Source: UBA4615 sp964399635 (lineage in GTDB: Bacteria; Pseudomonadota; Gammaproteobacteria; Burkholderiales; Burkholderiaceae_E). Taken from it: a stretch of 64,000 nucleotides of DNA. The notes beneath the pieces were generated by a model, which ran no database searches, was not told the origin of the DNA, and saw only the letters and a program-made list of their open reading frames with translations. The stretch is from assembly GCA_964399635.1 (NCBI GenBank), contig CAYNRU010000013.1, forward strand, positions 1-64,000, in the 5' to 3' direction. Shown in pieces: positions 42,943 to 52,423 of the stretch. How positions within the stretch are numbered: the stretch's first letter is position 1; each line of letters begins with the position of its first letter. Made by a program: the position numbers and the translations under genes.

Positions 42943-44584
42943 GCGTGTCGTCTTGAAGCTGCCCGCCCGCGGGCGCCCGGAGTTGTCCGCCGAGGCGCTG
43001 ATCCTGCTGGTTTCGGCCTTCCTCGCCGCCACCGCGAACCTCGGCTTCTGGCGCGGCGTGCTCGCCGGACGCGACCCGTGGCTGCCCGCGACCTGGCTGT
43101 TCGCGGCTGCGACGGTCGTGATCCTCACGTGCATCCACTTCCTGCTGCCGGCGCTGCTCGGGACACGGCGCAGCCTCAAGCCGCTGCTCGCGCTGCTGCT
43201 GCTGGTGTCGGCCGCCGCCAGCTACTACGCGGAGCGCTACGGCGTGGTGATCGACGCCGCGATGATCCGCAACGTGCTGGCCACCGACCGGCGCGAGGCG
43301 AGCGAGCTGCTCGGGCTCGACATCATCCTGCACGTCGCGCTGTTCGGGGTGCTGCCGGCACTCGCGGTGCTCGCGGTGCGGCTGCGCCCCCGCGGCTGGC
43401 GGCGAGGGATCGCGATCCGCGCGGGCACGGTGCTGCTCGCGGTGGTCGTGGCGCTCGGAGCGCTGATGGCGGTGTTTCAGGACTTCAGCTCGACGATGCG
43501 CAATCACAAGTCGCTGCGCTACGCGATCACGCCGGCCAACGTGGCATGGTCGCTCGGCAGCGTCGCCGCCGACCAGATCACCTGGCAGGTCGCCGCGCGG
43601 GTACCGTCGGACCCCGCGACGCACGCGACCGACCCAGGCCGGCGGCCGACCCTGACGGTGATCGTGATCGGCGAGACCGTGCGGGCCGCAAACTGGCAAC
43701 TCAACGGCTACGCCCGCCCCACGACGCCGATGCTCGCGCGCCGCGATGACCTCGTCTCCTTCACCGGCACCACCGCCTGCGGCACCTCGACCGAGGTGTC
43801 GCTGCCCTGCATGTTCTCGCCCTATGGCCGCGCCGACTATGACGAGCACCTGATCAGCAGCACCGACTCGCTGCTGCACGTGCTCGCGCGTGCGGGGATG
43901 CAGGTCGTGTGGCGCGACAACCAGGCGGGCTGCAAGGGGGTGTGCGCAGGGCTCGAGGAGCAGAACCTGAGCCGCTCGACAGTCCCGGGGCTGTGCGCAG
44001 AGGACCGGTGCCTCGACGAGATCCTGCTGCACGAGCTCGAGCCGATCGTGCACGCCGCGCAAGGCGACCTGGTGCTGGTGCTGCACCAGCTGGGCAACCA
44101 CGGCCCCGCCTACTTCCGCCGCCATCCACCCGAGACACGCGTGTGGACGCCCGCCTGCGAGCGCAACGAGCTGCGCGACTGCACCCGGGACGAGATCGTC
44201 AACGCCTACGACAACGCGATCGTCTACACCGACACCTTCCTTGCGCGGACCATCGCCTTCCTCGAGGGGCAGCGCACGCGCTTCGACGTCGGCATGGTCT
44301 ACGTGTCGGACCATGGCGAGTCGCTCGGCGAGCGCGGGCTGTACCTGCACGGGGTGCCCTACTCGATCGCGCCGCGCGAGCAGATCGAGGTACCGATGTT
44401 CTGGTGGATCCCGCCCGAGGATGCGCGGCGGATGAAGGTGGACCTCGACTGCCTGCGCCGGCGCGCGGCCGGCCCGTCGAGCCACGACAACCTCTATCAC
44501 TCGGTGCTCGGCCTGCTGTCCGTCGACACCGCCCGCTACAAGGCGCAGCGCGACCTGTTCGCCGGCTGCCGGCTCGGCGGCTGA
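42929..44584 (+). CDS. eptA: EptA-type lipid A phosphoethanolamine transferase
   Basis: A 551-residue sulfatase-fold transferase of the EptA/MCR family. About five N-terminal membrane segments occupy residues 1-185. The catalytic domain has the nucleophile Thr288 in CGTSTEVSLPCMFS, metal ligands in IGETVRAAN and YVSDHGESLGERG, and His in LHQLGNHGPAY. The enzyme moves phosphoethanolamine from phosphatidylethanolamine to lipid A, lowering surface charge; members of this family can confer polymyxin resistance. This is a chromosomal homologue, with no mobile element near. It is coupled to the PAP2 gene and the two-component system. Confidence 0.88.
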   Translation: MTFLERVVLKLPARGRPELSAEALILLVSAFLAATANLGFWRGVLAGRDPWLPATWLFAAATVVILTCIHFLLPALLGTRRSLKPLLALLLLVSAAASYYAERYGVVIDAAMIRNVLATDRREASELLGLDIILHVALFGVLPALAVLAVRLRPRGWRRGIAIRAGTVLLAVVVALGALMAVFQDFSSTMRNHKSLRYAITPANVAWSLGSVAADQITWQVAARVPSDPATHATDPGRRPTLTVIVIGETVRAANWQLNGYARPTTPMLARRDDLVSFTGTTACGTSTEVSLPCMFSPYGRADYDEHLISSTDSLLHVLARAGMQVVWRDNQAGCKGVCAGLEEQNLSRSTVPGLCAEDRCLDEILLHELEPIVHAAQGDLVLVLHQLGNHGPAYFRRHPPETRVWTPACERNELRDCTRDEIVNAYDNAIVYTDTFLARTIAFLEGQRTRFDVGMVYVSDHGESLGERGLYLHGVPYSIAPREQIEVPMFWWIPPEDARRMKVDLDCLRRRAAGPSSHDNLYHSVLGLLSVDTARYKAQRDLFAGCRLGG

Positions 44585-44609
44585 GCGGCTCGCGCGGCCG
44601 GCCGCGCGC

Positions 44610-47126
44610 TCAGGCGTCGCGCAGCGTCGCGAGCGGCGGGCTATCGATGACGCGGCGCAGGCTGAACCAGCCCGCGATCGATGACAGCGCCGCACCGGCC
44701 AGCATCGCCAGCGGCACCGAGCCCCACCGCGGCACGAACTCGAACTGGAACACCTGCTCGGCCAGCACCGCGCCGATCGCGATCGCGCCGAGCGCGGCGA
44801 GCAGCCCGGCAAGCGCGCCGGTGGCCGCGAGCTCGAAGAGCTGGGCCCGCTGCAGCTGGCTGCGCGACGCGCCGAGCGCGCGCATGAGCCCGGCCTCGCG
44901 CACCCGCTCGTCGCGCGAGCTGGCGAGCGCCGCATGCAGCACCACGACACCGGCCGCCAGCGTGAACACGAACAGGAACTGGACCGCACGCACGACGTGG
45001 CCGAGGATGCCCTGCACCTGCCGCACGATCGCGGTGGTGTCGAACACCGTCAGGTTCGGGAAGCGCGCCAGCAGCTCGTTGGTCAGCGCGCCGCGCGACT
45101 CGGGCAGGTGGAACGAGGTGATCCAGCTCTGCGGACGATCGCCGAGCGCGTGCGTGCTCAGCACCATGAAGAAGTTGACCCGCATCGAGTCCCAGGACAC
45201 CTTTCGCACCCCCACCGCCGCCACCGTCACCGGCTCGCCCGCGACCTCGAAGGTCAGCCGATCGCCGAGCGACAGTCCGAGCGTCTTCATGATGCCCGAC
45301 TCCATCGACACCTCGTCGGCCCCCGGCTCGATCCAGCGCCCGGCGATGGTTTCGTTGTGCGGCTGCATCCGGTCCATGTAGGACAGGTTGAACTCGCGCT
45401 CGAGCAGCCGGCGTGCGCGCTCGTCGTCGAAGCGCTCGGGCGCGACCGGCGCGCCGTTCACCGCGATCAGCCGACCGCGGATCATCGGATAGAGCTCGGT
45501 CTGCGCCACGCCCGCCTCGCGCAGCACCTGCGCGACCGCGTCGCGCTGGTCGGGCTGGATGTTGATCACGAACCGGTTGGGCGCATCCGGCGGGCTCGCC
45601 TGCTGCCAGCTGTCGAGCAGGTCGCCGCGCGTGACGGTCAGCAGCATCAGCGCCATCAGCCCGACCGACAGCGCCGCGATCTGCGCGATGGAGGCGCCCT
45701 GGCGACGCGTCCACGAGGCCAGCGCCACGCGCAGCGCCGCGTTGCGCCCGCCATGGCCGACCAGGTGGCGCGCCGGCGCGAGCAGCCGGATCGCGAGCCA
45801 TGCAGCCCCCACGAACAGCACAGCGCCCGCGGCGAAGCCGCCGATCGCGATGCCCGCCAGCCGGCGGTCTCCAGAGAACCACAGCAGCAGCAGCGAGAAC
45901 GCCGTCAGCGCGGCGATCGCGGCCAGCCAGGCCGACACGGGCGGCGCGCCGAGGTCGCGGCGCAGCACGCGCAGCGGCGGCACGCCGGCCAGCCGCGCGA
46001 GCGGCACGGCCGCAAAACCCAGCACCAGCATCAGTCCGGCGGCGATCGCCTGCAGCGCGGGCAGCATCGAGGCGCCCGGCAGCGGCATGTCGATCATCGG
46101 TGCGGCGAGGCGCACCAGCACCAGCTGCCCGAGCCAGCCCAGCATCGCGCCCACCGCGCCCGCGGCCAGGCCGAGCCACAGCATCTCGAGCAACAGCGAA
46201 GCGAGCAGCCTGCCCTGCGACAGGCCCAGCGCCCGCATCACCGCGCAGCCGTCGAGGTGGCGCTGCGCGAAGCGGCGCGCCGCCACCGCGATCGCGACTG
46301 CCGCGATCAGCGCCGAGAGCAGCGACACCAGCGCGAGGAACTGCTGCGCACGGTCGAGGGTCGCACGCAGTTCGGGGCGGCCGTTGTCGAGCGACTCGAC
46401 CCGCTGGCCGCGCATCGGCCGCGCGCGGGTCCAGGCCTCGAGCGCCGCGACCTGCGCCGTGTCGCCGGCCACCAGCAGCCGCCAGGTCACCCGGCTGGCC
46501 GGCTGCACCAGCCGCGTCGCCTCCAGGTCCTCGAGCGCGATCATCGCCCGCGGCGCGAAGTTCACGAAGTTGGCGCCACGATCGGGCTCGATGGTGATCA
46601 GGCGGTCGATGCGGAACTTAGCGTCGCCGAGCATCAGCGTGCCGCCGGGCGCGAGGCCCAGCCCCTGCATCAGTGACGGGTCGACCCACACCGTGCCGCG
46701 CGGCGGGATGCCGGTGGCCGGCGCATCGGGCGCGCCGGGCGCGGCAGCCACGCGCAACGCACCGCGCAGCGGATAGCCGTCCGAGACCGCTTTCAGGGAC
46801 GCCAGCAGCGCCGGGGGCGCGGTCTTGGGGTCCGCCGCATCGGCGAGCGCCATGCTCGGGAAGGACACAGTCTGCGAGACCCGCAGCCCGAGGCGCTGCG
46901 CCTGCTGGAGCAGCTCGGGGGCGAGCGGCGTGTCGGAGGCGATGACCAGGTCGCCGCCCAGCAGCTGGCGCGCCTGCAGGTTCAACGCCGAGCGCATCCG
47001 ATCGACGAAGAAACCGACGCTCGCGACGGCCGCGACCGCGACGATCAGCGCGGCCGCGAGCAGCCGCAGCTCGCCCGCGCGCCAGTCGCGCCGGGTGAGG
47101 ATCCAGGACAGTCGGATTGGATCCAT
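44610..47126 (-). CDS. FtsX-like ABC transporter permease (YbbP type)
   Basis: An 838-residue permease with two FtsX-like halves. A membrane segment near residues 20-40, a large periplasmic portion, then membrane clusters around residues 265-450 and 470-500, with the last set near residues 715-830. The motifs VMRALGLSQGRLL and LMRALGASRSQLQRAQL are the two FtsX cytosolic loops. YbbP pairs with the ATPase YbbA; no ATPase gene is adjacent, so the partner is elsewhere. The gene follows waaC by 7 bp and converges on eptA (25 bp apart). Confidence 0.85.
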   Translation of the reverse strand: MDPIRLSWILTRRDWRAGELRLLAAALIVAVAAVASVGFFVDRMRSALNLQARQLLGGDLVIASDTPLAPELLQQAQRLGLRVSQTVSFPSMALADAADPKTAPPALLASLKAVSDGYPLRGALRVAAAPGAPDAPATGIPPRGTVWVDPSLMQGLGLAPGGTLMLGDAKFRIDRLITIEPDRGANFVNFAPRAMIALEDLEATRLVQPASRVTWRLLVAGDTAQVAALEAWTRARPMRGQRVESLDNGRPELRATLDRAQQFLALVSLLSALIAAVAIAVAARRFAQRHLDGCAVMRALGLSQGRLLASLLLEMLWLGLAAGAVGAMLGWLGQLVLVRLAAPMIDMPLPGASMLPALQAIAAGLMLVLGFAAVPLARLAGVPPLRVLRRDLGAPPVSAWLAAIAALTAFSLLLLWFSGDRRLAGIAIGGFAAGAVLFVGAAWLAIRLLAPARHLVGHGGRNAALRVALASWTRRQGASIAQIAALSVGLMALMLLTVTRGDLLDSWQQASPPDAPNRFVINIQPDQRDAVAQVLREAGVAQTELYPMIRGRLIAVNGAPVAPERFDDERARRLLEREFNLSYMDRMQPHNETIAGRWIEPGADEVSMESGIMKTLGLSLGDRLTFEVAGEPVTVAAVGVRKVSWDSMRVNFFMVLSTHALGDRPQSWITSFHLPESRGALTNELLARFPNLTVFDTTAIVRQVQGILGHVVRAVQFLFVFTLAAGVVVLHAALASSRDERVREAGLMRALGASRSQLQRAQLFELAATGALAGLLAALGAIAIGAVLAEQVFQFEFVPRWGSVPLAMLAGAALSSIAGWFSLRRVIDSPPLATLRDA

Positions 47127-47133
47127 GTCGCCT

Positions 47134-48258
47134 TCAGCCGCCCGCGGGCGGGCTCGGAACGGGATGGGCCGCCGCAGCGGACGATGCGGCGGCGGTGTCG
47201 ATGGGGGCGCGGTCCAGCATACGCTCGACCGCCCCGATCACCTGGGCGGCGGCGGGTACCTGCCCGATGCCCCCGAAACTCTCGCACGGCCCGTCGCCGC
47301 TGACCGCGCACTGCACCGCGTCGAAGTCGCAGAAGATGCCCACCGTGGGCCGGCCGAGCGCCCCCGCCAGGTGCGTGAAGCCGGTGTCCAGCCCGACGAC
47401 CGCCGCCGCGCCAGCGATGAGCCCGGCGGCGTCGGCGACCGACAGGAAGGGCGGCACGACGGACAGTGCCCGGTCCTGGGTCGCCGGGTCGACGTCGATC
47501 CTGACGATCGCCGGCCCCGCGCCGGGCTGCGCCACCGCCGGCACCTCGCGGACGCCGCCGCAGGCCGCAGCCATCCGCAGCACCCGCTCGCGCTCGTCGG
47601 GCGAGCCCCACAGCCATGCGAGCCGCAGCCCGCGCGCCGCGAGCCGGCCGGCCACCTCGATCCAGCGCGCCTCGGGCCACAGCTTCTCGGGCCGGCTCGC
47701 TCCCGGGATCAGCACCGCGTAGCCGCCCGCCGCGGGGAGCCAGCCAGGAGCATAGGCAGGCACCGTCAGGCCGAAGCGCGCCGGCCCCACGAGGCGCGCG
47801 CCGAGCGCCGCCGCGGCCACCGCCCGGTTACGGGCGACGACGTGCAGCGAGCGCGGGACCACGGCGCGGCAGTCGTAGGCGAGCGAGGCGAGCGGCTCGC
47901 GGGCCGACGACCAGGAGAGCCCCGCGCGGTGGTCCGCCCGCGCCAGGCGCGCCACCGCTGCGCTCTTGAGCAGCCCCTGGCAGTCGATCACCCAGTCGTA
48001 GCGCGTGGCGCGCAGGCGGTCGCGAAAGGCCCCGATCGCGGCGCGCGTCTGCGGGTCGGCGAGTCGCCGGCGCCATTTGCGCCAGGCGATCGGGATCACC
48101 GCCGAGACGCCGGGGTTCATCGCGGGGATGGCCGCGAACGGCGCCTCGCACACCCAGTGGATCGTCGCGCCGGGCACCGCCGCCAGGATGTCGGCGACCA
48201 CCGGCTGCGCATGCACGACGTCGCCCATCGACGACATCTTCACCACCAGCAGCTTCAC
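47134..48258 (-). CDS. waaC: LPS heptosyltransferase I
   Basis: A 374-residue GT9-family glycosyltransferase that adds the first heptose to Kdo of lipopolysaccharide. It starts with the signature VVKMSSMGDVVHAQPV, then YDWVIDCQGLLKSA, PGASRPEKLWPEARW and, in the C-terminal nucleotide-sugar part, GLDTGFTHLAGALGRPTVG. These place it with heptosyltransferase I rather than II. Length is normal with an Ala-rich C-terminal tail. It lies 25 bp after the DUF4254 gene. Confidence 0.88.
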   Translation of the reverse strand: MKLLVVKMSSMGDVVHAQPVVADILAAVPGATIHWVCEAPFAAIPAMNPGVSAVIPIAWRKWRRRLADPQTRAAIGAFRDRLRATRYDWVIDCQGLLKSAAVARLARADHRAGLSWSSAREPLASLAYDCRAVVPRSLHVVARNRAVAAAALGARLVGPARFGLTVPAYAPGWLPAAGGYAVLIPGASRPEKLWPEARWIEVAGRLAARGLRLAWLWGSPDERERVLRMAAACGGVREVPAVAQPGAGPAIVRIDVDPATQDRALSVVPPFLSVADAAGLIAGAAAVVGLDTGFTHLAGALGRPTVGIFCDFDAVQCAVSGDGPCESFGGIGQVPAAAQVIGAVERMLDRAPIDTAAASSAAAAHPVPSPPAGG

Positions 48259-48283
48259 GGGCGGCAGACGCTTCGGGCCCGGC

Positions 48284-48922
48284 TCAGGCGCCGGCCCGTC
48301 CCCGGCGCTCGGCGACCAGCGCCGGGTTCATCGTCGGGTCGTTGTACATCTTGAACTGGCGGTAGATCTTGAAGTGGCCGCTGCCGTCGGCCAGCTCGTC
48401 GAGCAGGCGGTCGTAGCACGAGGCGAGGTCGACGCGCTGCTGGCGCAACTGCTGCGCCTTGGCCCGCGTGGTGTCGCGGTGCGCGTCGTCGACGTCGGTG
48501 CGCAGCGTCTGCAGCCCCATGTGGTGGATCTTCAAGGACAGGATCGACATCCGGTCGATCATCGCGCCGGCGGTCTCGCTCGAGAGCCTGGCGTCCGGGC
48601 GACGCGGCCAGTCGGCGCTGACCCGCAGCAGCGCGTCGTCGATCCGCTCCATCGCGTCGTTGCGAGCCTGGTTGAACCGGTCGATGTTGCGCTTGTTGCC
48701 CGCGATCTCCTCGGGGGCCGCCTGCGTGCGCCGCGCGAGGTCCTCCTCGGCCCACAGCGAGCAGTTGTTGCGGTGGTTGACCAGCACCCACTCCCAGACG
48801 TCCGCCGCCCCCCCCCGCGCCAGCGCGCCGCGCGCGCCGGTGTCGTCGGCGGGCCAGGCCGCCTGCACGAGGCAGGCGTCGTGGAAGTCGATGATCGCAG
48901 CGGAGCGGAAGTCGGCCGACAT
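48284..48922 (-). CDS. DUF4254 domain protein
   Basis: A 212-residue protein matching DUF4254. Segments are IIDFHDACLVQ near residue 10, DVWEWVLVNHRNNCSLWAEED (about residues 41-61) and GAMIDRMSILSLKIHHM. The function is unknown; DUF4254 genes frequently lie beside LPS core heptosyltransferase genes, as here. The ATG at 48922 starts MSADF; the open frame further upstream is not conserved-looking. It sits 37 bp after the patatin gene, and all are on the same strand. Confidence 0.8.
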   Translation of the reverse strand: MSADFRSAAIIDFHDACLVQAAWPADDTGARGALARGGAADVWEWVLVNHRNNCSLWAEEDLARRTQAAPEEIAGNKRNIDRFNQARNDAMERIDDALLRVSADWPRRPDARLSSETAGAMIDRMSILSLKIHHMGLQTLRTDVDDAHRDTTRAKAQQLRQQRVDLASCYDRLLDELADGSGHFKIYRQFKMYNDPTMNPALVAERRGRAGA

Positions 48923-48959
48923 GGGTCGCAAGGATACCCGGTTCGGCGCAGTGGCCGAC

Positions 48960-51278
48960 TCAGAGGCCCGGTCGACCGAGGAACAGGTAGACCAGCCGGT
49001 TGCCGCCGCGCGCCACACCGTAGCCGAGGTAGACCGGCCCGATCCCGGTGTGCGCGCCGAGGTAGGCGGTGGCGCCCGGAATCCAGCCTTCGCCCTGCAG
49101 TCCCAGCGTCTGGCCCCTCATCTGGCCGGCCTCGAGCGCGACGCCGCCGTAGACGCCCCGGCCAAGTGGATTGGGCAGGGTCAGCAGCTGGTTCTGGTAG
49201 CTGACACTGGCATAACGGACCGAGGTACCGAGCAACTGGTTGAGCTGCAGGCCCGACAGGTTCATGAAGCCCCCCAGCGTGAAGGCCTGGTTCAGCGCGA
49301 CGCGGTCGGCCTCGCCGGCCCGGAACGTCGCCGCAACGGTGTGGTCGCCCCAGCTGGCGACCTTCTTGCCGGAGAGTTGGGCGCGCCACGAGGCATTGCT
49401 GCCACCGCTCTCCGGATAGACCTGCTCGGTGCGGGCCACCAGGCCGAGCAGGTAGCCGTCCCGCGGAAAGTCGGTGGCATCGAGCTGGTCGGCCACGAAC
49501 GAGGCCTGGTAGCCCCAGAACTGATCGGAGACCTCTGGAAGGAACGGGCTGCCGGTACGCGGGAAGGTCCTGCGCTGCCCAACGAACGTGCCCAGCCGGG
49601 CCTCGCCGATGTGCCCCTCGACGCCGATATCGATGCCCACCTGCTGCGTGCTGACCCCGTACTCCGCGAACCGGTCCCTGCCCAGATAGAGCCAGACGGG
49701 CACCTCTTCGGCGAGCAGCTGCGGGTTGACGAAGAAGCGCGAGTCGCCGCGGTTGACCGGCTGAAACAGCTCCATGGAGAAGCGGCGCGTGCTGCCGAAC
49801 TGCAGTTCGCTCTTGAACTCGCCGCCCCAGGCGGTGATGCCCGGGCGCCGGTAGCCCAGCATCACGTTGAACATGCCGTTGGCGTTTGAGTCGGCCGCCG
49901 CGCCGAGCCCGAAGCGCAGGTAGTTGGGGCCCCATGCGCGCTCGACGACGTTGAGCTCCAGCACCCTGCCCGCACCCTCGGGGATCAGCGTGTAGCCGAT
50001 GCGGTCGTAGTCGCCGGTCGAGTTCCAGTTGTTGATCGCGCGCTCGAGCTGGGGCCGGTCGATGTCGCCCGAGCTCGGGATACCGCCCTGCGCCAGCAGC
50101 GCGCGCGCGGTGCCAGGCTCCGTGCCGACCACCCGCACCCCGGTGTACCGGCCGTCCCGAACGACCCGGGCCGCACGCGACGACTGCCACGCCGCATAGT
50201 CCGCCGCCGACAGGGCGAGGTGGGCGAGCTCGGGCGCCGCCGCCTGCGTGCCTGCCTCGCCGGCGGGGATGCCCTCCACGCCGCGGCTGAAGCTGGTCGA
50301 GCCGATATCGCCGAGCTGCGGGCGGATCAGCACGTCCTGACCCGGCCGGATCTCGGCGCGGGAGTCGCGCATGTTGCGCTCCATCAGGATGTTGATCATC
50401 TGCCCCGCGACGCCGAACACGTTCTGCAGCTCGGCCCGCGTGAGCAGCGGCCCGCCGATGTCCACCGCGATCACCACATCCGCGCACATCGAGCGCACCA
50501 CGTCGACCGGCATGTTGCGGGTCAGCCCGCCATCGACCAGCAGCCGCCCGTTGGACTGCACCGGCGCGAACGCCGAGGGCACCGCCATGCTGGCCCGTAC
50601 CGCGGTCGTGAGGCTGCCGGCGTCCTGGGCGACCATCTCGCCGAGTTCGAGGTCGGTGGCGATCGCGCGGAACGGTATCGGCAGCTCGTCGAACGAGCCC
50701 AGTATCGTGCTCATGCCGAGCATGCGGTGCAGGAACAGCTCGATCTTCTGGCCAGAGATCAGGCCCGGGGGCATCAGCACGCTGCCATCGCGGTAGCCGA
50801 CGGTCAGGTCGAGCAGGTAGGCCTTCTCCTCGGCGCGACGCCGCGGCTGCTGGTCGCGGCGCGGCGGCGAGTCGTCGAACATGTCACGGTCCCAATCGGC
50901 CGAGCGCAACGCGCGCTCGATTTCGTCGGGCGAGAGGCCGCTCGCATAGGCCGCACCCACCGCGGAGCCCGCGCTGGTGCCCGCGATGCAGTCGATCGGG
51001 ACGCGCATCGCCTCGAGCGCACGCAGCACCCCTACATGCGCGAAGCCGCGCGCGCCGCCGCCCGACAGTGCAAGCCCGATCCGGGGACGGCCCTCGGGCA
51101 CCGTCCGCACGGGCCCTGGCGACTTGAAGGGCACGGGGACCGCGGCCGGCGCCGCGACCGGCGCCTGCGCATGGCCGTGAACCGTGACCGATCCCAGCAC
51201 GATGCCAAGGGTCGCGAGCCCACATCGGCGCCATCGCGCGGCGGACCCAAGGAGGGCGGGTAGAAGCGGTGACTGCAT
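48960..51278 (-). CDS. Patatin-like phospholipase with outer-membrane (BamA-like) domain
   Basis: A 772-residue protein with a Sec signal (about residues 1-38, ending VHGHAQA) and three parts. Residues 65-260 are a patatin domain: oxyanion GGGARGF, nucleophile GTSAG (Gly-x-Ser-x-Gly) and catalytic Asp in VDGGLTRN. Residues about 355-440 resemble a POTRA domain and the rest is a beta-barrel like surface antigen/BamA proteins. This is the PlpD (type Vd secretion) layout, in which the phospholipase may be displayed on the surface. The ATG at 51278 gives the signal; upstream open frame is arginine-rich and rejected. Confidence 0.87.
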   Translation of the reverse strand: MQSPLLPALLGSAARWRRCGLATLGIVLGSVTVHGHAQAPVAAPAAVPVPFKSPGPVRTVPEGRPRIGLALSGGGARGFAHVGVLRALEAMRVPIDCIAGTSAGSAVGAAYASGLSPDEIERALRSADWDRDMFDDSPPRRDQQPRRRAEEKAYLLDLTVGYRDGSVLMPPGLISGQKIELFLHRMLGMSTILGSFDELPIPFRAIATDLELGEMVAQDAGSLTTAVRASMAVPSAFAPVQSNGRLLVDGGLTRNMPVDVVRSMCADVVIAVDIGGPLLTRAELQNVFGVAGQMINILMERNMRDSRAEIRPGQDVLIRPQLGDIGSTSFSRGVEGIPAGEAGTQAAAPELAHLALSAADYAAWQSSRAARVVRDGRYTGVRVVGTEPGTARALLAQGGIPSSGDIDRPQLERAINNWNSTGDYDRIGYTLIPEGAGRVLELNVVERAWGPNYLRFGLGAAADSNANGMFNVMLGYRRPGITAWGGEFKSELQFGSTRRFSMELFQPVNRGDSRFFVNPQLLAEEVPVWLYLGRDRFAEYGVSTQQVGIDIGVEGHIGEARLGTFVGQRRTFPRTGSPFLPEVSDQFWGYQASFVADQLDATDFPRDGYLLGLVARTEQVYPESGGSNASWRAQLSGKKVASWGDHTVAATFRAGEADRVALNQAFTLGGFMNLSGLQLNQLLGTSVRYASVSYQNQLLTLPNPLGRGVYGGVALEAGQMRGQTLGLQGEGWIPGATAYLGAHTGIGPVYLGYGVARGGNRLVYLFLGRPGL

Positions 51279-51408
51279 GGATTCTGCGATTTCGTGTCCA
51301 GGCTCGACGAGGAAGGTATCACGACGGCGCCGGCCGGCTCCCGGGGTACGCGGCCCACGGTGTCGCGGCGGCGCGGTCTCGACGGACGGCCGGGCGCTCA
51401 CCGGTGCG

Positions 51409-51645
51409 ATGGTGGGCGGCACGGTCGGCTGCGCCTCGGGGACCGCAGTCGGTCAGAGCCTCGGCGGCGCCATCGGCGCGATCGTCGGCGCGGGCCTCGG
51501 CGGCGCGGCAGGCTCGGTGGTCGGCGCCAGCATCACGGCCACGCCGCAGACCCGGGTCGTGCGGCCGACCACTCGCGAGGTCGTCCACATCGAAGGCAGG
51601 CCCGGCGAGCGCACTGGCCACCGCAGGCAGGGTCGGGACGACTGA
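51409..51645 (+). CDS. Small glycine-zipper protein (possible)
   Basis: A 78-residue frame with a glycine-zipper core GGAIGAIVGAGLGGAAGSVVGA, spanning about residues 18-40, of the kind found in outer-membrane or surface lipoproteins with repeated G-x3-G. The C-terminal half is arginine-rich and polar. The family normally has an N-terminal signal peptide; none is visible, and no ribosome site precedes the ATG, so it may be a decayed gene or a chance frame in GC-rich DNA. Confidence 0.35.
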   Translation: MVGGTVGCASGTAVGQSLGGAIGAIVGAGLGGAAGSVVGASITATPQTRVVRPTTREVVHIEGRPGERTGHRRQGRDD

Positions 51646-51706
51646 GCCGGCCCGGTTGCGGGCGGGCATCGGCCTGCCCGGACGACGGACAGGCCGTCCG
51701 GCGGCG

Positions 51707-52423
51707 TCAGGGTCTGGCGGCGGGCGCGGCGCCCGGTGCAGGCACGGCCGGCGCTGCCGGCAGACCCGGTGTGGCCGGCAGACCCGGCGCGGCCGGCAGA
51801 CCCGGCGTGACGGCGCCAGGAGACAGACCGGAGCCCGGCGCTGACACGGTCGACGAATCGGCGGGAGGAGACAGTGCGGGCGGCGGCGGGACGGAGGGCG
51901 CGGCGGGCGACGGCGTCCCAGCAGGAGACGTTGTTCCAGCAGGCGGCGGCGTCCCCGCAGGCGACACCGTCCCCGCGGGCGGTGGCGTCCCCGCGGGTCC
52001 CATCGGCACGGGCGCACCGCCAGGCCCGTACTGCATCTCGTCGACCGCCAGCACGCGCGTCACGTAATAGCGGGTCTCGCCGAAGCAGCTCCCCGGCAAG
52101 CCGACCTTCTGCTCGTAGTGCAGCGTCACGCGCCGCCCCATCGACTTGTTGATCCGGTCGGCGACCTCGTCGTCGACGACGGTGAACGGAAACTTCTCTG
52201 GGATGGCGCCGGGCATCGAGACCAGCGCGATCTCGCCTTCCCAGGTCTTGCAGAGCCAGCCCTTCTTGGAGAACTTCTGGATCCAGCCGGCCCGCTCGCC
52301 GATCGAGTAGCTCCAGTTGATCACGACCGCGAAGTACAGAGCGGCGAGCGCAAGCGCCGCCAGCAGGACGTACAGCAGATACCTGCCGATCGGAAACGAG
52401 GTACGGGGTGCGGCAGGAGGCAT
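51707..52423 (-). CDS. Conserved membrane protein with proline/alanine-rich repeats
   Basis: A 238-residue protein of unknown function. Residues about 13-35 form one transmembrane helix. Residues 38-130 are a conserved-looking domain: SYSIGERAGWIQKFSKKGW then LCKTWEGEIALVSMPG and FPFTVVDD. From about residue 135 the protein is a low-complexity tail, first PAGTxx units, then GLPAAP/GLPATP units. The globular part resembles small proteins annotated as hypothetical in betaproteobacteria. The tail probably crosses the periplasm or is disordered. Confidence 0.65.
   Translation of the reverse strand: MPPAAPRTSFPIGRYLLYVLLAALALAALYFAVVINWSYSIGERAGWIQKFSKKGWLCKTWEGEIALVSMPGAIPEKFPFTVVDDEVADRINKSMGRRVTLHYEQKVGLPGSCFGETRYYVTRVLAVDEMQYGPGGAPVPMGPAGTPPPAGTVSPAGTPPPAGTTSPAGTPSPAAPSVPPPPALSPPADSSTVSAPGSGLSPGAVTPGLPAAPGLPATPGLPAAPAVPAPGAAPAARP
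51908..51997. repeat. Five tandem 18 bp units (PAGTxx) within the coding tail
   Basis: Five contiguous 18 bp units encode PAGTPP/PAGTVS/PAGTPP/PAGTTS/PAGTPS on the minus strand of the membrane protein gene. A second set of about three 18 bp GLPAAP/GLPATP units lies at roughly 51757-51810. Such repeats can vary in copy number by slippage. Confidence 0.7.

Noticed and set aside
42929..44584. A mobile mcr-type colistin resistance gene
   Set aside because: The gene has the family motifs but sits in a native-looking operon with a two-component system, matches the local GC content and has no mobile element nearby.
51294..52067. A plus-strand collagen-like Gly/Ala/Pro frame
   Set aside because: Mirror of the Pro/Ala-rich tail of the minus-strand membrane protein; the globular part of that protein shows the real strand.
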